Shown piece after piece: positions 8,772-17,966 of a stretch of 64,000 nt of DNA. Within the stretch, counting starts at the first letter, position 1, and the number at the start of each line of letters is the position of its first letter. The position numbers and the translations under genes were made by a program. This DNA comes from Bosea vestrisii (lineage in GTDB: Bacteria > Pseudomonadota > Alphaproteobacteria > Rhizobiales > Beijerinckiaceae), in NCBI RefSeq assembly GCF_030144325.1, contig NZ_CP126308.1, positions 308,255 through 372,254 on the forward strand, in the 5' to 3' direction. The notes under the pieces were generated by a model that had not been told where the DNA came from, made no database searches, and saw only the letters and a program-made list of their open reading frames with translations.

Positions 8772-10881
8772 GGCAGGCATCGCCCTCTTTGGGATCCTCG
8801 CCTTCTTCCTGCTCTGGAGCCTGGCTTACGAGATCGTCGTCGCCTGGCGCTGGGCGCCGTCGCGGTTCCCGAGCGAAGGGGCCAGTCGTTGGGCGCTGTT
8901 CCGGATGCAGAATGCCGATCGCTCGGCCGGCTTCGCCCTGATTGCCTGGAACCATTTTCAGGCGCGGCTTGGCTATCCGGCGACGCAAAGTGAGGCGCTC
9001 ATCCGCGCCGGGATCGCGGCGGGCGGCGTCATCGCGCTCGGGCTTGGCGGCTGGCTTTTCGGCTATATCAACCGCCGCCAGATGCCCTTTGGCGCCGCGC
9101 GTTTCGGCACCTTGCTCGAGGCAGCTAAACAGGGGTTGACCGGAAAGCAGGGCATCATTCTCGGCACGATGGGCGGCGTCACGATCCGGTCCGATGAGCC
9201 TGCTCACATTCTCGTCGTAGGGCCGTCGCGCTCGGGGAAGGGGACCGGCTTCGTCCTGCCCAATGGCTATCTCTGGCAGGGGTCGGCCGTGTTTTTCGAT
9301 CCGAAGCGCGAGAATTTCGAGGCGCTCGCCGGCCATCGCGAGCAGATGGGCAACAACGTCTTCATGTTCTCACCGGGCTCGCGCGACACCCATCGTTACA
9401 ATCCCCTCGACTTCGTCCGCCGCGACGAGTTGATGGCGACTGACTGCCTCGTCGTCGCCTCCTTCATCATGCCCGAAAAGGCCGACGACACCTGGGCAGG
9501 CGCCGGCCGCCTGCTGCTCTCGGCCCTAATCGGCTACGTGCTGAGCTCGCCGCTGACCGCACAGGCCCAGCACATGCGCTCGGTCGCGCGCATGACCACC
9601 ACCGGCAAGGACATCTCGTCGGTCCTGCGCGCCATCGTGGAGAAGGAAAAAGCTCATCTGCCGAGCTGGGTCACCGATAGCTTCAACCAGTACATCGCGC
9701 TCGAGCCCGAAACCCGGAACTCGGCCGTCTTTAATCTGAACATGGCGATGTCGCTCTGGAACAACGGGCTCATCGCAGCGGCGACAGAAACGTCGGATTT
9801 CGACATCCGGGAGCTGCGGCGCCGGCCGATGACCATCTTCATCGGCTGCACCATCGCCGAACTCGCGATCTTCCGGCCGCTGATCCGTATCCTGTTCCAG
9901 CAGATCCACGACATGTTGATGGCGCGGCTGCCTGGCGCCGATGAGCCGCATCAGGTCCTGCTCATGCTCGATGAGTTCTATCATGTCGGGCGCATGGACG
10001 CGCTGATCTCAAAAATCACGATCAGTGCCGGCTACGGCTTCCGCATGTGCCTGATCCTGCAGGACCTCGCCCAGCTCGACGAGCTCTACGGCAAGAACAC
10101 CCGGATTACGACGGTCTCGGGTTCACAGGTCAAATTGTTCATCCAGATCAACGATCTCGAGACGTCGGAATTTGTCTCGGAAATGCTGGGCGACACCACC
10201 CAGGTCTACAAGACACCCGTGATCCGGCCGGGGCAGGGGCTGTTCGCGCCCCGCGCCTGGGCGCCACACTATACCTCCAGGCCGCTGCGCTCGCCTGTCG
10301 AGCTGCGCGAGATGTCGGCGCGGACCGCGATCCTGATGGTGAAGAATTCGAGGTCGTTCGAAGTCACAAAGATTCGACACTATCGCGATCAGCCATATCG
10401 GCGGCATCAGCGCTCGGTATTAAGCACGCCAGTTTTGCCAACTTTGATGGCTTGGGTGGAGGAGCTTGACGCCGCAGGGCAGCGCGCGCGCACAGCTGCT
10501 GCTTCGCGTGGGGATCATCAGAGCGTCGTCGCCGCCGCGAGCGAAACACAATCCCAATCGTCGCATCAGCAGTTCGAAAGCTCGGGACTGGAGCAGCCGA
10601 CTGAGCTCGCAGTGATGGCCGAGCGGCCTTTGCAGATAGCAGTGCCCGCGCAAACGCGCTCACGAAAGCCATTATCGCTGGGCAGCCGTAGACCTGAATT
10701 CCAGTCGGAAAGTTGCAATCTGCGCCATGTCTTGTCCGCAACGGAGGTCGCCCAGACAGCAGGATTCAGCGAGATGATGGGTAGCCTGAGCGCCTGCGGC
10801 TCAGACGACGCCAAGATATCAAATGCACGTTCGGACTTGGATCGACTTGAGCAGAATTTCGGCGACGATGATCGGGGTTAA
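8749..10881 (+). CDS. virD4: VirD4/TraG coupling protein with C-terminal extension
   Basis: VirD4-type coupling protein (T4CP), which recruits the relaxase-DNA complex to the secretion channel. The chosen GTG at 8749 has GGGGAGGCGG just upstream and overlaps the virB11 end; 710 residues. Two membrane segments lie near residues 7-30 and 84-108. Walker A (GPSRSGKGTG) is encoded at about 9223-9252 and Walker B (LLMLDEFYHVG) at about 9958-9990. The family core ends near 10390; the remaining 160 or so residues are Ser/Gln/Glu rich without a recognisable fold and may serve substrate recognition. It is the last gene of the operon. Confidence 0.94.
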   Translation: MLRVHLYRAGIALFGILAFFLLWSLAYEIVVAWRWAPSRFPSEGASRWALFRMQNADRSAGFALIAWNHFQARLGYPATQSEALIRAGIAAGGVIALGLGGWLFGYINRRQMPFGAARFGTLLEAAKQGLTGKQGIILGTMGGVTIRSDEPAHILVVGPSRSGKGTGFVLPNGYLWQGSAVFFDPKRENFEALAGHREQMGNNVFMFSPGSRDTHRYNPLDFVRRDELMATDCLVVASFIMPEKADDTWAGAGRLLLSALIGYVLSSPLTAQAQHMRSVARMTTTGKDISSVLRAIVEKEKAHLPSWVTDSFNQYIALEPETRNSAVFNLNMAMSLWNNGLIAAATETSDFDIRELRRRPMTIFIGCTIAELAIFRPLIRILFQQIHDMLMARLPGADEPHQVLLMLDEFYHVGRMDALISKITISAGYGFRMCLILQDLAQLDELYGKNTRITTVSGSQVKLFIQINDLETSEFVSEMLGDTTQVYKTPVIRPGQGLFAPRAWAPHYTSRPLRSPVELREMSARTAILMVKNSRSFEVTKIRHYRDQPYRRHQRSVLSTPVLPTLMAWVEELDAAGQRARTAAASRGDHQSVVAAASETQSQSSHQQFESSGLEQPTELAVMAERPLQIAVPAQTRSRKPLSLGSRRPEFQSESCNLRHVLSATEVAQTAGFSEMMGSLSACGSDDAKISNARSDLDRLEQNFGDDDRG

Positions 10882-11081
10882 GTGGATTTTGCGCCATTAG
10901 CCGCGCTTGTTCGATGCCATGGCATGCATCAGCTTGGCGCCACCCCGGGCATTCGGCGATTACCCGAAAGCCGACATTGGACCTCCTAGCCGTCACTCGA
11001 TGTAGGCCGCACTCGATCCTATTATTTCAACTCGGAAGACCAGCCGAAATCGACAAAAATCGGCCCTACTGTCATAGCAAA

Positions 11082-11947
11082 TGCTGCATCACGGAGGGGC
11101 TTGTCGGCGGCGAGGGCTTCGCGGTCGATGCCAGTCTGATCAAGGCCGATGCCAATAAGCAGCGCTCGGCGGAGGCCTCCGAAGTGGTCGACTGGGACGA
11201 TCTCGCCCGGACGCGTCGCTCTGTCTGCGAGTATCTCGACACGCTCGACGAGGCCGCCTGGGGCGCGGCCAGCGAGGCAAAGCCGAAGTTCGTCTCGCGC
11301 TCTGATCCAGCGGCACAATGGACTGGAGCCCTGAAGGGGCACGCCTTCTTCGCCTACACTACCAACTATCTGATCGACCTTGACCACGCTGTCATCGTCG
11401 ATGTCGAGGCCAGTCGCGCCATCCGGCAGGCCGAAGTCGGCTCGGCCCGGCCATGCTCGACCGAACGCAGGAGCGCTTCGGGCTCTGGCCGGCCAGATTA
11501 GCTGCTGACAGCGCCTATGGCTCAGCCGAGAACCTCGCCTGGATGGTGCACGAGCGCGGGATCGAGCCGCACATTCCGGCGTTCGACAAACCCCAGCCCA
11601 GCGACGGCACCTTCAGCCGCTCCGACTTTACCTATGATCACGCCTACAATCTCTACACCTGCCCGGGCGGGAAGGAGCTTCACCAGTATCGCAGGCGCCT
11701 CAGCATTGGCCGCGACGGTGTCGACCCCGAAGGCTTCATGCGCTACCGCGTCAGTAAATTCGACTGCGACGCTTGCTCACTGAAGCCGCAGTGCTCGCCC
11801 AACACGCCGGCTCGCAAGATCCTGCGCTCGATCCACGAGGGCGCTCGCGACATGGCCAGAAACGAATTCCATCTCGCTGCAGCAGCCCAGAACCTCAGGA
11901 AGCTCGCAAAGCTTCTGTCGGACGGGCCGCAGGTCAAGGCCGCGTGA
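11082..11947 (+). pseudogene. IS1182-family transposase remnant
   Basis: Pieces of an IS1182-type DDE transposase. The first readable block (about 11082-11450) contains EGLVGGEGFAVDASLIKADANKQRS and the segment around AFFAYTTNYLIDLDHAVIVD. The reading frame then shifts by one base near 11449-11450 (GGCC where GGGCC would keep frame) and continues from 11453 with TQERFGLWPARLAADSAYGSAE to the C-terminal LAAAAQNLRKLAKLL. The N-terminal domain is missing. From memory of the family, about 35-40 residues between GARDMAR and NEFHLAA, the part carrying the last catalytic Glu, are also deleted. The element is therefore dead. It lies just after virD4 and may mark the edge of the conjugative segment. 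Confidence 0.85.
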
Positions 11948-12322
11948 AGGGCCAAAGCCCTCGCTGGCAAATCGCAGCTCGTGATCGACTCGCTCGCAGG
12001 CCGACTTTTTCAACGATATCCGTCAGTTGCGGACGTTAGCTTATCGCGCAGAAGCGGACATCCGAAGCTATGACGTTGGGACAACTGCCGCCTCTGCGCT
12101 GAGGTGCCCAATACCAGGTTTCAAGCTGCCGGATTTAGAGATCTTCGAAATTTAAGTTTCGGAACAACCAAACCCTTACCGTGGGAATGGCAAATCTTGC
12201 GGAAATCATCCAACCGCTCTGCGAAATTGCGGGCTAGCTTGCTTCTCCGACTCGATACATCGGCAGCGTAGGAGAGGACGCAAACTGCGGCCTCTCCCAG
12301 GGCGGCGGACCGGCTATCCCCG
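11948..12322. other. Intergenic stretch, no gene seen
   Basis: About 375 bases between the transposase remnant and the TAXI binding-protein gene. I see no supported reading frame, tRNA or strong terminator. The sequence AGCGGACATCCG near 12052-12063 resembles motifs also found near 23811 and 24322. Confidence 0.4.
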
Positions 12323-13306
12323 CTATTTCAGGACACCAGCCTCCCGGAAGGCCTTTTCTGCACCCGGATGCAGGGGCACTGGCTGCGCCTTCCAGGCCGT
12401 CGCGGGGTCGTAGCGACCCATGGCCTGGTAGATGTTCGCCAAGCGTGGCTTATTGGCGATGATCGCCTTGGTCATCGCATAGACGAAATCGTCCGGAAGC
12501 TCCGAAGAGACCAGGTAGATGTTGCCCATCGAGGAGACGGAGATGTCTCCGCTCTGCAGCTCCGGGAAGGTGCCGGCCGGGATGGTGCCCTTCGAATAGC
12601 CGAACTTGTCCGTCAGGGCGTTCTGGAGCTCCGCCGGGAAGGCGGCGAACTTCACCTTGCGGCGGCCGTCGACGATCTGGCTCGCCAGGCCCGATGGGAT
12701 TTCGCCTGCCGTCCAGAGCACGCTGAACTGGTTGTCGTTGAAGCCCTGGATCAGCTCGCCATAAGCCGAGATCACCACCTTGCCGCCGCCCGCGCGGATC
12801 TTAGCGAAGGAATTTCCGTAGTGCTCGAGTGCGCGCTGCAGCGTCAGGTGCTCGGAAGTGGCGGCCGAGGTCACGCCGATGGTCAGCTTGGGATCGGCGA
12901 GGATCTCGGCGAGCGAGCGTTTCTCCTCCACCGGCACATAGATCATGAAATAGACGTCGACGCCGGTCGAGCCGAGCGTGCGCAGCTTGTCGTGCTTTTG
13001 CTTGTAGGGCTCCTCGCCCTTCAGGGCGGCGGCGCTGAGGAAGTCGATCCCCATGCCGATCTGGCTGATTCCGGCCTGGATCTTGCTCGGATTGTCCTTG
13101 CCGCCACCTGGGACGATCCGGATGTTGACCCCGGGGTTCGCCTCCATGACCAGGGTCGAGACGCCGGTGGTCTGGGTGAACCAGGCACCGCCCGGCGAGC
13201 CGGAGGTCCATTCGAGGTTCTTGCTCTGGGCCGCGGCCGGCAGCGGGGCGGCGAGGGCGGCGCCGATGAGCGCCAGCAGCGAGAGACGCGGGAGGAAGCG
13301 TGACAT
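12323..13306 (-). CDS. TAXI-family TRAP transporter substrate-binding protein
   Basis: A 327-residue periplasmic binding protein of the TAXI type, which captures an organic acid or amino acid for a TRAP transporter. A signal peptide ends near PAAAQS (residues 22-28). The mature N-terminus has the TAXI-style WTSGSPGGAWFTQTTGV segment, followed by GGGKDNPSKIQAG and the later block around GVTSAATSEHLTLQRAL. The fused permease at 17963-19888 is the expected partner and is upstream on the same strand. The ligand cannot be read from sequence; the neighbouring oxidase, racemase and aldolase suggest an amino-acid-like or keto-acid compound. Confidence 0.88.
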   Translation of the reverse strand: MSRFLPRLSLLALIGAALAAPLPAAAQSKNLEWTSGSPGGAWFTQTTGVSTLVMEANPGVNIRIVPGGGKDNPSKIQAGISQIGMGIDFLSAAALKGEEPYKQKHDKLRTLGSTGVDVYFMIYVPVEEKRSLAEILADPKLTIGVTSAATSEHLTLQRALEHYGNSFAKIRAGGGKVVISAYGELIQGFNDNQFSVLWTAGEIPSGLASQIVDGRRKVKFAAFPAELQNALTDKFGYSKGTIPAGTFPELQSGDISVSSMGNIYLVSSELPDDFVYAMTKAIIANKPRLANIYQAMGRYDPATAWKAQPVPLHPGAEKAFREAGVLK

Positions 13307-13339
13307 CCGTGAGGCTCCGTTCGATATGAGGGTTGGGGT

Positions 13340-14032
13340 TCAGGCGGCGTCTTGTGCTTCGAACTCGGCGAGTGTCCTCTCGTCGGCAGGGTAGAGGCCG
13401 ACGAGTTGCGCGCGGGCGGCGACGCGCTTCTGCACCCAGAGTTCGAACCGGTTCTGCTTCTCGCCGCCGACGGCGATCTCGCCGGCGAGTTCGGGCGGGA
13501 CGACGAGGACGCCGTCCTCGTCGGCGACGATCAGGTCTCCCGGCCAGATCGCGGCGTCGCCGCAGCCGATCGGCTCGCCCCGGCCGGCGAAGCTGAGCCC
13601 GCCGATCGAGGGCGGGGAGGCGGTGCCGCTCGCCCAGACCGGCAACCCGACCTGGCGCAGACCCGGCAGGTCGCGCACGACGCCGTCGCTGACGATCGCC
13701 CTGACGCCCTTGAGCTTGAGCCGGTCGGCGAAGATGTCGCCGACGGTGCCGGCGGCGGGATGGCCGCGCGCATCGATGACGACGACGCTGCCGGGCGGGG
13801 CTGCATCGATCGCGGCCGGCAGGGCGCCGGGCCAGCCGTAGCTCGCCGGCACCGCCTTGTCGTCGCGTGCCGGCACGAAGCGCAGCGTGAAGGCGGGGCC
13901 GCAGACAGCGTTCTCGCCGACCAGCCGGCGCGGGCCGGCAAGATAGCTCTGGCGCAAGCCGTGCTTGATCAACTGGCTCGACAGGGTCGGCGTCCCGATC
14001 GCAGCGAGGCGGGCCTGGATGTCGCTCGTCAT
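13340..14032 (-). CDS. RraA-like family protein (possible HMG aldolase/oxaloacetate decarboxylase)
   Basis: A 230-residue RraA-fold protein. The metal-site signature is visible: VVVIDARGHPAAGTVGD followed by IVSDGVVRD, giving the G-D and D-x3-R-D pattern of 4-hydroxy-4-methyl-2-oxoglutarate aldolases and oxaloacetate decarboxylases. Most proteins of this type in catabolic operons cleave or decarboxylate a 2-keto acid to give pyruvate. It lies 8 bases after the carboxymuconolactone-decarboxylase-like gene in the same operon. The true RraA (RNase E inhibitor) role is unlikely given length and context. Confidence 0.8.
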   Translation of the reverse strand: MTSDIQARLAAIGTPTLSSQLIKHGLRQSYLAGPRRLVGENAVCGPAFTLRFVPARDDKAVPASYGWPGALPAAIDAAPPGSVVVIDARGHPAAGTVGDIFADRLKLKGVRAIVSDGVVRDLPGLRQVGLPVWASGTASPPSIGGLSFAGRGEPIGCGDAAIWPGDLIVADEDGVLVVPPELAGEIAVGGEKQNRFELWVQKRVAARAQLVGLYPADERTLAEFEAQDAA

Positions 14033-14040
14033 CGCCGGGC

Positions 14041-14436
14041 TCAGTCGAAGACCGGATCGACCGGCACGCGATAGGCCGCGACCAGCCGGTTGGTCTCGTT
14101 GGCCATGCCGATCACCGCGACGAGCTCGGCGAACATCTCCTCGCTCATCCCGGCCTTGCGGGCGGCGGCGGTGTGGCTGGCGATGCAGTAGGTGCAGTTG
14201 TTGGTGACGCTGACCGCGAGATAGACCAGCTCCTTGGTCAAAGGGTCGAGCGCCCCCGGCGCCATCACCTCCTTGATGCTCTCCCAGGTCCGCTTCAGCG
14301 TCTTGGGATCGCGGGCGAGGTATTTCCAGAAATCGTTGACGTCCGGCAGATTGCGGCTGCGCTTGATGTCGTCGATCACGGCGCGCGCTTCGGGCGAGGC
14401 TTCCTCGTAGGAAACCGGCTTCGGCCTGCTGCTCAT
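14041..14436 (-). CDS. Carboxymuconolactone decarboxylase/AhpD-like protein
   Basis: This 131-residue protein starts at an ATG preceded by GGGAGGAACGC and overlapping the stop of the upstream oxidoreductase (TGA within ATGA). It has the AhpD-type redox motif NNCTYCIASH with Cys81, Cys84 and His88, flanked by ELVYLAVSVT. Proteins of this type reduce peroxides or act on small ring compounds. Here it may remove peroxide formed by the flavoenzymes encoded next to it. That role is inferred from context. Confidence 0.82.
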   Translation of the reverse strand: MSSRPKPVSYEEASPEARAVIDDIKRSRNLPDVNDFWKYLARDPKTLKRTWESIKEVMAPGALDPLTKELVYLAVSVTNNCTYCIASHTAAARKAGMSEEMFAELVAVIGMANETNRLVAAYRVPVDPVFD

Positions 14437-15827
14437 GCTGCGTTCCTCCCTTGTTCGATCGGCCCGGCCATGTCGCCGAGCGTCACCGGTTTCACCGGCA
14501 TGCGGATGCGCAGATAGCCGATCTCGGACGGCGAGCGGCCGGTCAGGGCCGCCATCGTCTCGCCGAGGCTGTGGCCGCACATGCGTCCCTGGCAGGGACC
14601 CATGCCCGCGCGCGTGAAGGCCTTGAGCTGGTTCGGCCCCTGGCACTGCTCGGCGACGGCCGCGGCGACTGCTCCACGCGTGACCTCCTCGCAGCGGCAG
14701 AGCAGCGTGTCGTCGTCGCCTGGGGCGAGGAATTGCGGCGCCGGCCGGTAGAGCGCTTCGAGGAAGGGTCGGATCGCGCTCTCCCGCCGCAGCCTGGCGA
14801 AGGCCGGAGCGGCTTCACGCTCCGCGGCGTCCAGCGTTAGGCGGCCGAGATCGGCGATGGCGGCGAGCGCCGCGATTTCGCCGGTGAGCTCCGCACAGGA
14901 GGCGCCGAGGATGCCGCCGGCATCGCCGGCGATCAGGATGTCGTTGCGGCTCGAGCGGCCCCAGCGATCACGCTCCGGCCGCCAGCAGCGCTGGCTCTCG
15001 TCGAAGACATGGCGGCAGCCGAGCGCCATGGCGAGATTGACGTTGGGGATCACGCCCTGATGCAGGAAGACCGTCTCGGTCGCGATCTCGCCGTGCTCGG
15101 CGCCGGCTTGCCAGCGCACGCTGTGGACGGCGCTCTCGCCCTCGATCCGCAGCACCTCGACATGGCGCACGACGCGGATGCCGGCGCGCCTGATCTCCGC
15201 CAGCAGGCTAAAGCCCTTGTGCAGATAGGACGGTGCCATCAGCGCGCCCGGCAGATGGCGCAGCGCCTTCAATCGCGCTCCTCGCGGCGTCGTGTCGAGC
15301 AGGGCGGCGACCGGCACGCCGGCGCGGGCATATTGCGCCACCACGAGATAGATGAGCGGCCCGCTGCCGGCGAAGACGGCGCCGGGCGCGGCGCTGGACG
15401 CGGTCTTGAGCAGGATCTGGGCCGCGCCGGCCGTCATCACGCCGGCCAGCGTCCAACCGGGAATAGGGAAGGGGCGTTCCATCGCCCCGCCCGCGACGAT
15501 GATCCGCTTCGCCTGGAGGCTCTGCGGGCCGTCGGAACCGGTGAGGTCGAGCGTGCCCTTCTCCTCCTGCCAGACCAGCGAGCTCGGCCGGTAGTCGGCG
15601 CCGCAGGCAAGGAAGCGCTCCGCCAGCGTCCGTCCGGCATGGTAGTCGGGGCCGAGCACGAAAGCCGGCAGTGGGGCCGGCTCGGTGACAGACCGGAAGA
15701 TCTGGCCACCCGGAGCCGGCTGCTCGTCGCTCACAGCGACGACGAGCCCGTGCCGGCGGGCGGTGATGGCCGCCGCCATGCCGGCCGGTCCCGCGCCGAT
15801 GATGGCGAGATCGACGTTCGCGCTCAT
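14433..15827 (-). CDS. FAD/BFD [2Fe-2S] subunit of a heterotrimeric amino-acid/opine dehydrogenase (HcnB/OoxA/LhpE type)
   Basis: A 464-residue flavoprotein. The ATG at 15827 follows GGGAGCAAGGC and yields a normal start just before the FAD site LAIIGAGPAGMAAA; a second nucleotide-binding region follows around RIIVAGGAMERPFPIPG. The C-terminal 90 residues carry a BFD-like [2Fe-2S] site (LLCRCEEVTRG and GMGPCQGRMCG). This layout matches the large subunit of hydrogen cyanide synthase, octopine/nopaline oxidases and D-hydroxyproline dehydrogenase. Those enzymes also contain a small [2Fe-2S] protein and a DadA-like subunit, both encoded immediately upstream here. The substrate is unknown; a D-amino acid or opine is the likely class. 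Confidence 0.88.
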   Translation of the reverse strand: MSANVDLAIIGAGPAGMAAAITARRHGLVVAVSDEQPAPGGQIFRSVTEPAPLPAFVLGPDYHAGRTLAERFLACGADYRPSSLVWQEEKGTLDLTGSDGPQSLQAKRIIVAGGAMERPFPIPGWTLAGVMTAGAAQILLKTASSAAPGAVFAGSGPLIYLVVAQYARAGVPVAALLDTTPRGARLKALRHLPGALMAPSYLHKGFSLLAEIRRAGIRVVRHVEVLRIEGESAVHSVRWQAGAEHGEIATETVFLHQGVIPNVNLAMALGCRHVFDESQRCWRPERDRWGRSSRNDILIAGDAGGILGASCAELTGEIAALAAIADLGRLTLDAAEREAAPAFARLRRESAIRPFLEALYRPAPQFLAPGDDDTLLCRCEEVTRGAVAAAVAEQCQGPNQLKAFTRAGMGPCQGRMCGHSLGETMAALTGRSPSEIGYLRIRMPVKPVTLGDMAGPIEQGRNAA

Positions 15828-16135
15828 GCCTTGCTCCCGCCGACTGGGAGGAGGGCCGCGCCCTGTTGCGGCTCGACTGAGATGCCGGCGCGGACGCGCT
15901 CCTGGCAGGCCTGGCGATTCGGGCGGCCGTCGATGGTGACGAGGCAGTCGAAGCAGACACCCATCATGCAATAGGCGGCGCGCTCGCGCCCGCCGGCGGG
16001 CGTTGTGCGGAGCGGCCCGAAGCCTTCGCGCAGCAGCACGGCCGCCAGCATCTCGCCCTCGGGCGCGCTGACGGCGCGACCGGCGAGGACGATGCCGACC
16101 AGAGGCCGGTCAGGCTGCGCGAGTTGCTTGAACAT
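15824..16135 (-). CDS. Small [2Fe-2S] subunit (HcnA/OoxC/LhpF type)
   Basis: A 103-residue ferredoxin-like subunit. The cysteine pattern C-x4-C-x2-C-x12-C is seen in YCMMGVCFDCLVTIDG...RQAC, as in the gamma subunit of heterotrimeric amino-acid dehydrogenases. Its start (ATG at 16135) lies inside the 3' end of the DadA-like gene by 26 bases, and its stop overlaps the next start by four bases, so the three subunits are translationally coupled. It probably carries electrons between the two flavin subunits. Confidence 0.88.
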   Translation of the reverse strand: MFKQLAQPDRPLVGIVLAGRAVSAPEGEMLAAVLLREGFGPLRTTPAGGRERAAYCMMGVCFDCLVTIDGRPNRQACQERVRAGISVEPQQGAALLPVGGSKA

Positions 16136-17235
16136 GGAAACGGGCCGGGGAGAAGGGCAGGGCGATATCATCGGGCAGTGCGCCGGTGCGGATGGCGTCG
16201 GCGAGCGGGCCGGCATGGAAGGGGGCGAGCGTGACCCCGCTATGGACCGAGGTCAGGAAGGCCTGCGGATGACTGGCCGAACGCTGGTAAATCGGCTGCC
16301 CGTCCGGGCTCATCACCCTGAGCGCGCCCCCAGGCGCGCACGGCCCTGACATCGCGCAGGAAGGGGAAGGCGGTGGTGGCGCGCCGCGCCGTGTCCTGCA
16401 GCACGTTGCGCGTCGTCGCCTCATCGAAGCCGGACTCCTCGGAGGATTCGCCGCAGATCAGTCCGCCATCGGCGGTCTGGCGGATGAAGCTGATGCCGCG
16501 CGGCATGAAGGGGCGCAGCTTCTCGGTGATCAGGATCTGGCCGCGCACCGGCCGCACCGGCGCCTCCAGCCCGAGCTGCGGCGCCAGCCTTGCATTGCCG
16601 AGCCCGGCGGCGAGCACGAGGCGATCGGCATGGCCTTGGCCGGATGTGCCGACGATGCGAAAGCCTCCGGCCGCCGGCGCGATGGTCTCGACGCGGGCGC
16701 GCGGCACGTAACGTCCACCACGCTTCTGGAAGGCGGCGAGAAGTGCGCGCAGCAGGCGCAGTGGGTCGACCATGCCGTCGAGCCTGCAGAAGGTCGCCCC
16801 GGCGACGCCCTCGCCGATCATCGGGAAGTCGGCCCGGAGGTCGGCGAGGCTCGCGCGCGAATACCCGCTCGGAATCTGCGAGCGTACCTCGGCCACCTCG
16901 AGCTGGCCGGCGCGCTTGTCGAGTTCCTCGGGCGTGAAGCAGCAGAAGAAGGCGCCGTCCTGCCGGAAGCGCAGGTCGATGCCGGTCTCGTCGGTCAGCT
17001 CGGCGGCGAAACCGCGCCACGCCAAGGCGGCTCGGCGGGTCAGCTCGGCATAGGGCGGGCTCGCCAACCCTTTGCCCTGAACCCAGACATTGCCGAGATT
17101 GCCGCGGGCGGCGCGGTGAGCGACATCGCCCTCGTCATAGAGGGTGACGCTCGCCCCGCCACGCACGAGACCGAGCCCGATCGCGGCGCCAACCAGCCCG
17201 CCTCCGACGATCGCGATCTCGGTGCCCGCTGCCAT
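16110..17235 (-). CDS. DadA-like FAD subunit of the dehydrogenase, frame interrupted at a C run
   Basis: D-amino-acid-dehydrogenase-like subunit that would oxidise the substrate C-N bond. The N-terminus has the FAD motif IAIVGGGLVGAAIGLGL and the middle reads through PVRPVRGQILITEK. In the first frame the protein runs into non-homologous sequence after VRAWG; the next frame continues with ALRVMSPDGQPIYQRS and ends in LPFSPARF, both typical of the family. The switch lies at a run of five C on the + strand (16327-16331); four would restore one frame and give about 374 residues. It overlaps the [2Fe-2S] gene by 26 bases. Either a one-base sequence error or a recent inactivating mutation explains it. 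Confidence 0.82.
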
Positions 17236-17243
17236 GGCGCGTC

Positions 17244-17966
17244 TCAGCGCTCGTCCTGGCGGAAGCGGCGCGGCCGCAAGCCAGCATGGAACCAGTTCAC
17301 CAGCGAGACCGCGTCATAGACCGGCACGCCGAACTTATCGACGATATCGGCGCTGTAGGGCGTAAGATTGGTGCATTCGGAGACGATCGCGCCGACATCC
17401 GGATGCTCGCGCAGTAGGCGGCCGGCCGCCTCCAGCACCTCGGCCCGCAAGGTGTCGAAGGGCACGCTGTTGTCGCCGTCGCGGATCGAGCGAACGAACT
17501 CGCTATCGGCGGGCATGCCGACGACCGGGGTGTCGGCGGCGACGCCGACGCCCTCGAAATAGCGCCCACTCAGCGATGCCGCGTTGTAGGTCAGAACGCC
17601 GACGCGCTTCGAGGCCGGGATCAGGCGCTCGACCATCGGCACCTGCAGCAGGGCGCTGGTCGCGACCGGCACGCTGCAGAACTCGGCGAGCTCGCGCTGG
17701 TAGATCGAGAGGAAGCCGCAGGTGGTGGTGATGCCGTCGACGCCCGCGTCGATCAGCTCCTGCGCCGCCGCCTTGAACTTGTCGAGCAGGTCGACATTGT
17801 GCAGGTCGGTCATCCGCGCCGGGATCGCGTCATGGACGATGCGGTATTGCACCGGGAAGTCCCAGGTGCCGGCATGACCGATATCGCCGAGGAAGCGCTC
17901 GAAATAGGAGCGCACCATCAGGATGCCGACGCTCACGCCGTAATAGGTCTTCTTCCGCTCGTTCAA
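17244..17966 (-). CDS. Aspartate/glutamate/hydantoin racemase family protein
   Basis: A 240-residue member of the Asp/Glu racemase superfamily (including maleate isomerase and hydantoin racemase). I take the TTG at 17966 as start because GAAGGAGAAC lies just upstream and it overlaps the TRAP permease stop (TTGA). The two catalytic cysteines are visible in GITTTCGFL and IVSECTNLTPYS, each at the family position. No cofactor site is expected. With the adjacent D-amino-acid-type dehydrogenase and transporter, it may convert the imported L form (or a related acid) into the form that is oxidised. Confidence 0.85.
   Translation of the reverse strand: MNERKKTYYGVSVGILMVRSYFERFLGDIGHAGTWDFPVQYRIVHDAIPARMTDLHNVDLLDKFKAAAQELIDAGVDGITTTCGFLSIYQRELAEFCSVPVATSALLQVPMVERLIPASKRVGVLTYNAASLSGRYFEGVGVAADTPVVGMPADSEFVRSIRDGDNSVPFDTLRAEVLEAAGRLLREHPDVGAIVSECTNLTPYSADIVDKFGVPVYDAVSLVNWFHAGLRPRRFRQDER

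Noticed and set aside
11948..12322. Short open stretches after the transposase remnant
   Set aside because: No ribosome site, no family motifs, and the stretches run into the remnant's own reading frames.
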